Notes under the pieces: generated by a model
Told to the model about the DNA's origin: nothing
Databases searched by the model: none
Seen by the model: only the letters and a program-made list of their open reading frames with translations
Made by a program: the position numbers and the translations under genes
Virus record (IMG/VR): IMGVR_UViG_3300024346_007619
Coordinates: 1-39,571 of that record
DNA length: 39,571 nucleotides
Direction: 5' to 3' (one strand)
DNA from: a virus
In this document: positions 1 to 6,884 of the stretch, one piece after another
Layout: each line of letters opens with the position of its first letter
How positions within the stretch are numbered: the first letter of the stretch is position 1

Positions 1-360
1 ATTAAAGACCCAAAAGCTGGTTATGAATGTAAACGTTCAGTAGCATGGTTGAAGTTGAAGCCATTTATTGAAGTAAGTTTGGAGGTAGTAGATGTCGAAG
101 AAGGCACGGGACGAAACGTTAGCAGGCTTGGAGCGATTGTCTGCCAAGGAGTCGATGACGGAAAAGCTATTCGGGTCAATGTTGGCAGTGGTTTTAGTGA
201 TAGTGATCGTGATAACTATTGGAGTTCACGTGATTCCTTACCTGGTCAGATCGTGGAAGTGCGAGCAGACGCAGTCACACAAAACCAAGACGGAACATAC
301 AGTTTGCGCTTTCCAAGGTTCCTACGGTTCCGGGGATTTGAAATAGGAGAAAAACTATGA
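1..360 (+). CDS. ATP-dependent DNA ligase, C-terminal part (5' end outside window)
   Basis: The frame is open from base 1, so this is the 3' end of a longer gene. The first residues contain WLKLKP, the K-x-K of nucleotidyltransferase motif V that ends the adenylation domain of ATP-dependent ligases. What follows is the OB-fold domain, with phage-ligase signatures VEEGTGRN, VGSGFSDSDR and PRFLRFRGFE. The family seals nicks in DNA with ATP; in T4-like phages it joins Okazaki fragments and serves repair. The catalytic lysine and the start lie upstream of the window. The TGA stop overlaps the ATG of the next gene (ATGA at 357-360), suggesting coupled translation. A TTG at 49 is only an internal Leu codon. 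A second reading frame with its own Shine-Dalgarno is nested inside (92-346). Family assignment is secure; cofactor and phage role are inferred from the family. Confidence 0.9.
   Translation: MKDPKAGYECKRSVAWLKLKPFIEVSLEVVDVEEGTGRNVSRLGAIVCQGVDDGKAIRVNVGSGFSDSDRDNYWSSRDSLPGQIVEVRADAVTQNQDGTYSLRFPRFLRFRGFEIGEKL
92..346 (+). CDS. possible nested small membrane protein inside the ligase gene
   Basis: This 84-codon frame is shifted +1 relative to the ligase. It begins at ATG 92 and is preceded at good distance by a full Shine-Dalgarno GGAGGT (79-84). The product would have a charged N-terminus (MSKKARDE), one strongly hydrophobic segment at about residues 30-52, and a Lys/His/Cys-containing tail. 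It stops at 344-346, just before the start of the next gene (357), which would suit translational coupling. Against it: in T-ending codon usage the +1 frame naturally becomes hydrophobic, and the ligase frame clearly is coding. I recognise no family. Nested small membrane genes with this geometry are known in phages (Rz/Rz1 spanins), but no lipobox or spanin feature is visible here. Confidence 0.35.
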   Translation: MSKKARDETLAGLERLSAKESMTEKLFGSMLAVVLVIVIVITIGVHVIPYLVRSWKCEQTQSHKTKTEHTVCAFQGSYGSGDLK

Positions 361-554
361 CAGTTAATAGAGTAACTGCACAAAATGCAGAAATGTATCG
401 ACAAACAGAAATTAAAAAGTTGGACAAGCGTCACGAAGAGCTTAGATTAGAAGAACGACGTGTAAAAGCAAATATCAAAGCAAACGAAGAAGCAAGAGTT
501 GAAATGAATCGCCGGATGAATCGTCCAGGACAAAATGTAGATAGGATGGCATAA
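357..554 (+). CDS. small charged coiled-coil protein, unknown function
   Basis: A 65-aa protein rich in Lys, Arg and Glu. Residues 17-52 form an almost uninterrupted charged amphipathic stretch (KKLDKRHEELRLEERRVKAN and onward), so a helical or coiled-coil structure is expected. ATG 357 overlaps the ligase stop, and AGGAGA lies at 345-350. The stop overlaps the start of the MazG-like gene (TAATG at 552-556). It is therefore part of the same transcription unit as its neighbours. I do not recognise the family; small basic helical proteins like this are common between replication genes in T4-like phages. Confidence 0.75.
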   Translation: MTVNRVTAQNAEMYRQTEIKKLDKRHEELRLEERRVKANIKANEEARVEMNRRMNRPGQNVDRMA

Positions 555-925
555 TGACAAACCCGTTTAGAGATCAAGAAAAATTTATGAAGGCTTGCGA
601 TCAAAGTGTTGACAAGTTTAACGAAGACCAGTACAATATGTACTTGGGCTTAATCGAGGAAGAGCACAAAGAATTACAAATGGCAATCGATTCCTTTGAT
701 CAAGTGGAACAATTGGATGCATTGATTGATATTTTAGTTGTTACTATTGGAGCGATCCATAGTGCAGGATTTGATGCAGAAGGTGCATGGAAAGAAGTTA
801 TGAAAACCAACTTTGCCAAAGTTGACCACAACACAGGCAAGGTGCGTAAGCGTGAGGATGGTAAAGTGTTAAAACCAATTGGTTGGAAGTCGCCTGAGTT
901 GGCGCAATTTATTAAAGGAGAATAA
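554..925 (+). CDS. MazG-like nucleotide pyrophosphohydrolase
   Basis: 123 aa with the signature of all-alpha NTP pyrophosphohydrolases (MazG/HisE/dUTPase superfamily). The metal-binding EExxE is in LIEEEHKEL (about residues 33-41), and a second acidic cluster is in EQLDALIDIL (52-61), with E52, D55 and D59 positioned as in the family. The C-terminal part (EGAWKEVMKTNFAKV, then DGKVLKPIGWKSP) is typical of phage MazG-like proteins. The family hydrolyses (d)NTPs to (d)NMP and pyrophosphate; phage versions have been proposed to adjust nucleotide pools or (p)ppGpp during infection. Substrate cannot be told from sequence. It overlaps the upstream gene by one base and is followed two bases later by the BI-1 gene, whose Shine-Dalgarno lies inside its last codons. 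Confidence 0.85.
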   Translation: MTNPFRDQEKFMKACDQSVDKFNEDQYNMYLGLIEEEHKELQMAIDSFDQVEQLDALIDILVVTIGAIHSAGFDAEGAWKEVMKTNFAKVDHNTGKVRKREDGKVLKPIGWKSPELAQFIKGE

Positions 926-926
926 C

Positions 927-1622
927 ATGTTTGGTGCAAATTATACAAATGGCGGTATCGTAAATTACCGTTCAGCAGGAGAAATTAATTCAGCAATGGG
1001 CCGTGTTTACGGACACATGAGTCTTGCTGTTATCGTATCCATGTTTGTCAGTTACATTGTGGGCTCTAGCCCGGAGTTGGTGGCATTCTTTTTTACAGGT
1101 GTACTAAAGTGGATTGTGATTTTTTCACCACTTGCGGCAATCTTTGGTATTAGCTATGTGCTAGGTAATAACCCTAGTAAAGGTGTGGCGCAGTTGTGCT
1201 TACATGGTTTTGCGGCATTGATGGGGCTGAGTTTTGCTACAATCTTTGCTGTATTCACTATGGGTAGTATTGTAAGTGCATTTATGGGTGCGGCAATCTT
1301 ATTCGCTGTAATGAGTGGATATGGTTACTTTACCAAAAAGGATTTGACATCAATGGGGTCGTTTATGTTTATTGGTCTAATTGCCATTATCATTGCCAGC
1401 ATTGTTAACATCTTTATTGGTAGTACTGTTATGCAGATGGTTATTAGTGCTATTGCTATCATTATCTTCTTGGGTCTTACTGCTTACGATACACAACGTA
1501 TTCGCGAAATGGTTAGCGTTGATACTAGCCCAGCTGTTGAAGTTAGCGGAGCATTGAGTCTATATATGGACTTTATCAACTTGTTTATCAACTTGTTACA
1601 ACTGTTTGGCGATAGAAAATGA
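927..1622 (+). CDS. Bax inhibitor-1/YccA family membrane protein
   Basis: 231 aa. I choose ATG 927 because AAAGGAG (914-920) stands before it; longer in-frame starts would run into the MazG-like gene. The protein has about seven hydrophobic segments and the C-terminal family signature GLTAYDTQRIREM, then ALSLYMDFINLFINLLQLFG, which identify the BI-1/TMBIM/YccA family of inner-membrane proteins. Known members include E. coli YccA, a substrate and modulator of the FtsH protease, and BsYetJ, a pH-dependent calcium leak channel. The two conserved carboxylates of the pore (D in YDTQ, D in YMDF) are present. In a phage a role in membrane protease or ion control during infection is plausible but not shown. 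The stop overlaps the next ATG (ATGA at 1619-1622). Confidence 0.9.
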   Translation: MFGANYTNGGIVNYRSAGEINSAMGRVYGHMSLAVIVSMFVSYIVGSSPELVAFFFTGVLKWIVIFSPLAAIFGISYVLGNNPSKGVAQLCLHGFAALMGLSFATIFAVFTMGSIVSAFMGAAILFAVMSGYGYFTKKDLTSMGSFMFIGLIAIIIASIVNIFIGSTVMQMVISAIAIIIFLGLTAYDTQRIREMVSVDTSPAVEVSGALSLYMDFINLFINLLQLFGDRK

Positions 1623-2056
1623 TTAGAGAATTTATCAACATTGTAGAAGGGCTTGCCATTACCGATGCCTGGTTCAAAGACGGCGGCTTTAAAACTTACA
1701 AACGTCCTGCCAAAGAACGTTATGAGATTGCTGACAAACCTGGCACTATTGATACACTCGAAGGCCCAGTTAAGTATCCTGCGGGCTACTACATCATGAC
1801 TGGCCCAAAAGGTGAGCAGTATCCTATTACTCCAGAAAAGTTTGATGAACTTAAAGACGATTTGGGAGATGGTGTCTGTACACCAAAGAAGATTATCAAA
1901 TGGGCCAAGTTGGCAGATCGTTCCGGAAGTGTTGACACATCATGGGGTGAGAAGTTACACTATAATCCAGACGAAGATGTTATTGTTCGTCACGGTGAAA
2001 ACGACTACGGTGTAGTCAAACGAGATATATTTGCACAAACATACGAGAAAGTATAA
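1619..2056 (+). CDS. duplicated-domain protein with possible capsid-targeting leader
   Basis: 145 aa, family not recognised. Two features are visible. First, the body contains an internal duplication: residues about 38-79 (ADKPGTIDTLEGPVKYPAGY onward, ending in a Phe-Asp) and about 98-142 (ADRSGSVDTSWGEKLHYNPD onward) share AD-x-x-G-[ST]-[IV]-DT, a G, a Tyr, and a later G-x-x-x-Y/F. Second, the N-terminus MIREFINIVEG resembles the capsid-targeting leaders of T4 internal proteins, with I8-x-E10 before a small residue, which fits the gp21 prohead-protease site ([LI]-x-E). If real, the mature protein would start at Gly11 and be packaged in the head. It overlaps genes on both sides by four and one bases. 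The duplication I can see; packaging is inference. Confidence 0.8.
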   Translation: MIREFINIVEGLAITDAWFKDGGFKTYKRPAKERYEIADKPGTIDTLEGPVKYPAGYYIMTGPKGEQYPITPEKFDELKDDLGDGVCTPKKIIKWAKLADRSGSVDTSWGEKLHYNPDEDVIVRHGENDYGVVKRDIFAQTYEKV

Positions 2057-2898
2057 TGGCACAACACACACATTACTGGTCATGCACACCGTTCGCAGAT
2101 TGGCTTCGCGGCACTAAGAAATTGAGTGCGGGTACCAGTGAAGAATGGGATGACTGGACCACTGCGGCTCAGATGAAGCACAATTTTCGTTACTGGCTAG
2201 CTGAAGAGGCCCTAGGCTACATCCAGGATTTTGTCACTTGGCCCGTTAGAAAGATCTACGATGTTAAGTATTACATCAATAACCGCTGGGTTACTCGTAC
2301 TCACAGTCTTACCGCCCATGCTCGTGATATTAAGCCTGGCAATTGGTGTGATGTTGGCAATCGGTTCCTGCCATGCCTATTTAACGAGTTGGTTGATTTC
2401 GTCGAAATTGAATCCGCATGGTCGCACATCGCCTGGGGAGATAAGGAAGCTCGCGCAAAGTATGATCCTCCCTTCTATGCTTCTGGTTGGTTCCGCTGGC
2501 GTACTTGGCGTTGCCCTCAAGCAGGTATCGATCATCTTGACTGGGCAATGACTCTAACCAACACTGATTGGTGCGAGCCAGATCACCCCGAGTACGGTAA
2601 ACCTACCGGACAAGCTATCCGTGCTAAAGAGATTAAAGAACTATATGTATGGTGGACCACTGTCTATCCTAATCGTCCAGATGCTCATGACGCAAGTGGA
2701 TGGAGTGCTTACTGCGAAGCGGCTCGTGTAGCCAATGGCGGCAAGCTAAGTTGGCTGGGCAGTGACAAGACTCCAGAACTTCGTAAGATGGCTGACAAAG
2801 CACTTAAACTTAGCACAAAAATTGAGGCGGCCTACGATAAAGAAGATACCGAAATGATGATTCGACTTATCAAAGCTCGCGATAGCCTCTGGACTTAA
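2056..2898 (+). CDS. conserved Trp-rich phage protein, unknown function
   Basis: 280 aa with about 20 tryptophans (7%), an unusual composition for a soluble protein. It begins HYWSCTPFADWLRGT and contains ASGWFRWRTWRCPQ in the middle. The C-terminal quarter (about 225-280) is a charged helical region (KALKLSTKIEAAYDKED). No signal peptide or membrane segment. I believe similar proteins recur in large phages as conserved hypotheticals, but I know no function. Codon usage here is GC-richer than in the next block: by my count 2461-2520 holds 32 G+C in 60 bases. The ATG overlaps the upstream stop (TAATG), and its own TAA directly abuts the ATG of the first radical SAM gene. Confidence 0.8.
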   Translation: MAQHTHYWSCTPFADWLRGTKKLSAGTSEEWDDWTTAAQMKHNFRYWLAEEALGYIQDFVTWPVRKIYDVKYYINNRWVTRTHSLTAHARDIKPGNWCDVGNRFLPCLFNELVDFVEIESAWSHIAWGDKEARAKYDPPFYASGWFRWRTWRCPQAGIDHLDWAMTLTNTDWCEPDHPEYGKPTGQAIRAKEIKELYVWWTTVYPNRPDAHDASGWSAYCEAARVANGGKLSWLGSDKTPELRKMADKALKLSTKIEAAYDKEDTEMMIRLIKARDSLWT

Positions 2899-4326
2899 AT
2901 GCAATATAACAGGAATATTAAAGGCAACGGTCTTAGAAAAATAAACGGCAGATACGAATCTAGGTACTTACACGACTCTGAGTTTGTGTTTAATAAACTT
3001 AATGAGGTAAGTCCTAGTTTTTGTCTTGCTAAATGGTTTAATGTTAGCATACATTTACCTACTGGAAAAACACACAGTTGCTATCATCCAGATGCTCATA
3101 CAATTCCATTAGAAGAAATTAAAATTGATGTTAGTGCATTACATAACACTAATTATAAAAAAGAGCAACGTAAATTAATGCTCGATGGTACACGCCCTAG
3201 CGAGTGCAAATTTTGTTGGCAAATTGAAGATAGTGGCGATAATTTAAGTGATCGAGCATATCGTAGCAAAGATGTCTACGAAGAAGGTCTTATAGAAGAA
3301 GCGCAAGCATTATCATTTACTGGTAATGCTAAACCTCGATATGTCGAAGTTAATTTTAATCAAGCCTGTAATTTTAAATGTAGCTATTGCAGTCCGCATT
3401 TGAGCACAGCATGGATGGATGAAATACAAAAGCATGGCGCATTTATATTAGAAGATCGATGGCATAACGATATGTCATGGATGAAGGCCAATATGCCCGA
3501 CAATAGTCCATCCAATCCGTATGTTATTGCATTCTGGGAATGGTTGCCACAAATTTATCCTACACTGCAAACCTTCCGAATGACTGGTGGTGAGCCGTTG
3601 ATGGACAAAAATACCTTCCGTATGTTTGATTATGTTAAAGAACATCCTAAGGAAGATTTGCATTTAAGCATCACTAGTAACTGTTGCCCGCCGGGCGATC
3701 AGTGGAACAAGTTCATGGTTAGTTTAAAAGAAATAACAGATAAAGATGCTATAGATCATTTTATGTTATTTTGTAGTTTAGACTCATGGGGCAGACAAGC
3801 AGAGTATATTCGCAACGGTATGGACTTTGATTTGTTATACAGTAATGTTACGGATTATTTAGAAAATAGCAGTAAGCACAGCATAACCTTTATTGTTACT
3901 TTTAATGCATTAAGTTATACTGGCTGGAATACATACATTGAAAACATTCTAGAATTGAGAAAACGATTTAATACCGACCGACAATTAGTATGGTTTGATG
4001 TTCCTCAACTGCATAACCCAGACTATCTTAATCCTAAATTAATTCCAGAACTAGTAGTTGAATTAGAAAAAAGTTTAGAATTTATGAAAGCTAATCCGGA
4101 AACTAGACATAATGAGTTTAAAGGTTTTAGCGATTTTGAAGTTAGTAAAATACAACGCTTAATCGATTGGATCAAATCTGAAACTGGGTTTAATCGGGCG
4201 TTAGCTATGAAGAATTTTTATTTGTTTTTTAGCCAACACGATGCACGCCGCGACACTGATTTTGTAAATACGTTTCCTGAATTATTAACATTTTGGAATG
4301 AATGCAAGGACTTAAATGGATCATAA
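2899..4326 (+). CDS. radical SAM protein 1, N-terminal twitch domain
   Basis: 475 aa. The radical SAM cluster motif CNFKCSYC (C157, C161, C164) follows a beta-strand YVEVNFNQA, and the glycine-rich SAM-contact motif TGGEP is at about 229-233. Upstream, four cysteines (VSPSFC, HSCYHP, ECKFCW; residues about 42-110) form the N-terminal twitch/SPASM-like set expected to bind an auxiliary [4Fe-4S] cluster. Radical SAM enzymes cleave SAM to a 5'-deoxyadenosyl radical; twitch/SPASM members often modify peptides or sugars. It is strongly paralogous to the next gene along its whole length, including a C-terminal FYLFFSQHDARRDT-type motif. Start ATG 2899 abuts the previous stop; its end overlaps the next gene by 11 bases. 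The substrate is unknown. Confidence 0.9.
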   Translation: MQYNRNIKGNGLRKINGRYESRYLHDSEFVFNKLNEVSPSFCLAKWFNVSIHLPTGKTHSCYHPDAHTIPLEEIKIDVSALHNTNYKKEQRKLMLDGTRPSECKFCWQIEDSGDNLSDRAYRSKDVYEEGLIEEAQALSFTGNAKPRYVEVNFNQACNFKCSYCSPHLSTAWMDEIQKHGAFILEDRWHNDMSWMKANMPDNSPSNPYVIAFWEWLPQIYPTLQTFRMTGGEPLMDKNTFRMFDYVKEHPKEDLHLSITSNCCPPGDQWNKFMVSLKEITDKDAIDHFMLFCSLDSWGRQAEYIRNGMDFDLLYSNVTDYLENSSKHSITFIVTFNALSYTGWNTYIENILELRKRFNTDRQLVWFDVPQLHNPDYLNPKLIPELVVELEKSLEFMKANPETRHNEFKGFSDFEVSKIQRLIDWIKSETGFNRALAMKNFYLFFSQHDARRDTDFVNTFPELLTFWNECKDLNGS

Positions 4327-5671
4327 ATTACAATATATTAAACTAGTTAGAGACAAACTAAACAACGTTAGTCCTAGTTTTTGCACTATGAAATGGTTGC
4401 ATCAAACACTATATCTACATACGGGTGATAATCATAGTTGTTATCATCCAAGGCCGCATCGTATTGGCTTAGACGAGATTGCAGAAAATCCGGCAGCACT
4501 ACACAATACTAAACATAAAAAAGAACAACGTAAAAAGATGTTGGAAGGCGAGCGGCCGGGAGAATGTCAATACTGCTGGAACATTGAAGACTTACCAGGT
4601 GAACATATTAGCGATAGGATGATTCATAGTGCAAGCGATTACAGTGTGCCTATCATCGACGATGTTGCTAAATTACCGTGGGATCGAGATATCAATCCAC
4701 GCTATTTAGAAGTTAGCTTTGGCAATAGCTGTAACTACCGTTGCGGTTACTGTTGCCCGCAGGCAAGTACTATGTGGACTGAAGAAATTAAAAAGCATGG
4801 CAACTACGATTTAACCTACAATCAGTATGGCATAGAGTTCATGAGTAATGGCTCTTACTACGGTCCTAAAGATGACAATCCTTACATCGAAGCATTTTGG
4901 AAGTGGTGGCCTAGTCTGCGTAAAGATTTGCACACACTTCGTATAACAGGTGGTGAGCCTCTAATGAATCCCGGTGCAATGCAGTTCTTTGACTTGTTAG
5001 AAACAGAACCGGCACCTAACTTAGAAATTACAATTAACAGTAATTTAGGCGTATCGTTTGCCAAAGTAGATAGTTTAATCGAGCGTGTGGGTTCATTGTT
5101 ACAACAAAAGAAAATTCGTAGTTTTAGTTTTTACACTAGTATAGATAGCTGGGGCGAACAAGCAGAATATATGCGCACAGGATTAGATTGTATTCACTGG
5201 GAACGTAACATGAGGGCTGTACTTGCTACCGGCACTTCAGTTAATTTTATGTGTACATTTAATGTCCTATGCGTTACTAATTTCAAATCCTTATTAGAAA
5301 AAGTAATCGAATGGCGTAAAGAATTTGGTAAGGAAGCAATTAAATTCGATACTCCTTACTTAAAAGAACCTCCGCACTGGATGATTAACATCTTGACAGA
5401 TGACTTTATTCTGCATATGGATGATACTCTTGCATTTATCAAATCTAGCGAGTGGTTAAGCGACTTAGAATACGAAAAATTCCTACGTGTAACAGATTAC
5501 ATGAAGGCTAAAACTATTCCTGAAGAAAAAATTCGTGCGGGTCGCCGAGATTTTTACAGTTTCTTTACCGAAAATGATAAAAGATTAAATACAAACTTGT
5601 TAAAGACATTTCCGGAATACAAAGAGTTTTACGAGCTTTGTAAACAAACATATGAAAATTATGATAACTGA
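4316..5671 (+). CDS. radical SAM protein 2, N-terminal twitch domain
   Basis: 451 aa, a clear paralogue of the preceding protein. Shared N-terminal elements are VSPSFC-x-x-KW, HSCYHP-x-x-H-x-I-x-L-x-EI and EC-x-x-CW-x-IED, giving the auxiliary-cluster cysteines. The catalytic cluster is CNYRCGYC (C139, C143, C146) and the SAM motif TGGEP is at about 211-215. A conserved Asp-Ser/Asp-Gly strand (FYTSIDSWG) follows, as in SPASM enzymes. The C-terminus (DFYSFFTENDKRLNT then TFPEY) repeats the pattern of protein 1. Tandem duplication followed by divergence is the simplest origin. It overlaps both neighbours. Its product may act as a partner of protein 1, or on a related substrate; this is inference. 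Confidence 0.9.
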   Translation: MDHKLQYIKLVRDKLNNVSPSFCTMKWLHQTLYLHTGDNHSCYHPRPHRIGLDEIAENPAALHNTKHKKEQRKKMLEGERPGECQYCWNIEDLPGEHISDRMIHSASDYSVPIIDDVAKLPWDRDINPRYLEVSFGNSCNYRCGYCCPQASTMWTEEIKKHGNYDLTYNQYGIEFMSNGSYYGPKDDNPYIEAFWKWWPSLRKDLHTLRITGGEPLMNPGAMQFFDLLETEPAPNLEITINSNLGVSFAKVDSLIERVGSLLQQKKIRSFSFYTSIDSWGEQAEYMRTGLDCIHWERNMRAVLATGTSVNFMCTFNVLCVTNFKSLLEKVIEWRKEFGKEAIKFDTPYLKEPPHWMINILTDDFILHMDDTLAFIKSSEWLSDLEYEKFLRVTDYMKAKTIPEEKIRAGRRDFYSFFTENDKRLNTNLLKTFPEYKEFYELCKQTYENYDN

Positions 5672-6884
5672 AAAAAATAAACACACTTGGTGCGTAAATG
5701 CAGTCCACGGCATGAGTGGTAATAACGACGGTAGCACTAAAATGTGTTGTATGGCTCAGAGCAATTATCGCACCGGAAATAAACTTGGTAAGAAAAGCAT
5801 TCTTGAAAACTTTAATAATCCAGATGCAATTGCGATACGTGAAAATTTAGATAACGGTATTAGAGATATCGGTTGTAGATTATGCTGGGAAGAAGAGGAT
5901 GGCGGCCGGAAAAGCAAACGTGTCAGAGATAACGATAGGTACAATCATGAAGTATCCAACGGCTTAAGACAACCTTACCAAGGATTGGCAAAATTAGAAT
6001 TAAACTTGGGCAATACATGTAATATCAAATGTAGAACTTGTCATTCTACTATTAGTTCAACGTGGATGAAAGAAGATTACGATCTAAATCATAAAACTAT
6101 TACTTTTAAAGACTATAGTGCTAATATGAAACAGTATCATCAAACATATGATGAAGATAGTCCATTCTGGGAAGATTTAAAAGAAAATTTATCTACTATT
6201 AAACAATTTGATTTTTATGGTGGTGAACCATTCTTAAGTAAAAAGATGTGGGAAATACTTCGTATATGTGTTGATAAAGAATATGCAAGTGATATCGAGT
6301 TACACTATAATACTAATGGTACAACATGGCCGGCAGATGTGGAACTATTTAAAAATTTTAAATCTGTAAATTTAAGTTTTAGTATTGATGGTATAGGTGA
6401 TCGATTTGAATACATGCGATCTCCGGCGGTATGGGATGAAGTTAAAGCAAACATGAGAAGTGCTGTTCTGTTTAACGACAAGCATAAAAACTTATCACTA
6501 AGCTGGTGTATAACACTTAGTAATCTAAATATATTTTATCTCCCAGAAGTTCTCGACGAGTACTATAACAATTGGAATGAGTTTGGATTTTATTTAAATT
6601 TAGTCCATGGGCCTAAACATTATAATGTTAGTATTATGCCCGATAACGTTAAGGTAAAAGTATTAGAAAAATTGGATACAATTTCAAAATCATATACCGA
6701 TGCATGGTTCCATTTAGAAGGAATTATTGGATTTATTAAAAATGGAACTTTTAACAAACAAAAATGGGATCTTTTTGTTAACACAGTTAAAACACATGAC
6801 GACTATCGTGAGCAAGATTACAACACTACCTTTAGAGAATTTGGAAAAATCATACATGAATCAAATAACACATTTTTGGAATAA
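5652..6884 (+). CDS. radical SAM protein 3, N-terminal twitch domain
   Basis: 410 aa from ATG 5652; ATG 5661 three codons later (MITEKNKHTW) is an equally possible start. N-terminal cysteines WCVNAVHG, MCCMAQ and GCRLCWEEED match the twitch-type auxiliary cluster. The radical SAM motif is CNIKCRTC (C123, C127, C130), followed by HSTISSTW, and the SAM-binding GGEP lies at 190-193 (FYGGEPFLSK). SIDGIGDRFEYMRSPAVW is the Asp-Gly strand and following loop seen in SPASM/twitch enzymes. It is shorter and more diverged than proteins 1 and 2. The gene overlaps the upstream stop by 20 bases and the downstream start by 29 bases. Substrate unknown. Confidence 0.9.
   Translation: MKIMITEKNKHTWCVNAVHGMSGNNDGSTKMCCMAQSNYRTGNKLGKKSILENFNNPDAIAIRENLDNGIRDIGCRLCWEEEDGGRKSKRVRDNDRYNHEVSNGLRQPYQGLAKLELNLGNTCNIKCRTCHSTISSTWMKEDYDLNHKTITFKDYSANMKQYHQTYDEDSPFWEDLKENLSTIKQFDFYGGEPFLSKKMWEILRICVDKEYASDIELHYNTNGTTWPADVELFKNFKSVNLSFSIDGIGDRFEYMRSPAVWDEVKANMRSAVLFNDKHKNLSLSWCITLSNLNIFYLPEVLDEYYNNWNEFGFYLNLVHGPKHYNVSIMPDNVKVKVLEKLDTISKSYTDAWFHLEGIIGFIKNGTFNKQKWDLFVNTVKTHDDYREQDYNTTFREFGKIIHESNNTFLE

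Noticed and set aside
2231-2551. 106-codon hydrophobic frame within the Trp-rich gene.
   Set aside because: TTG start without Shine-Dalgarno; the frame of 2056-2898 is clearly coding.
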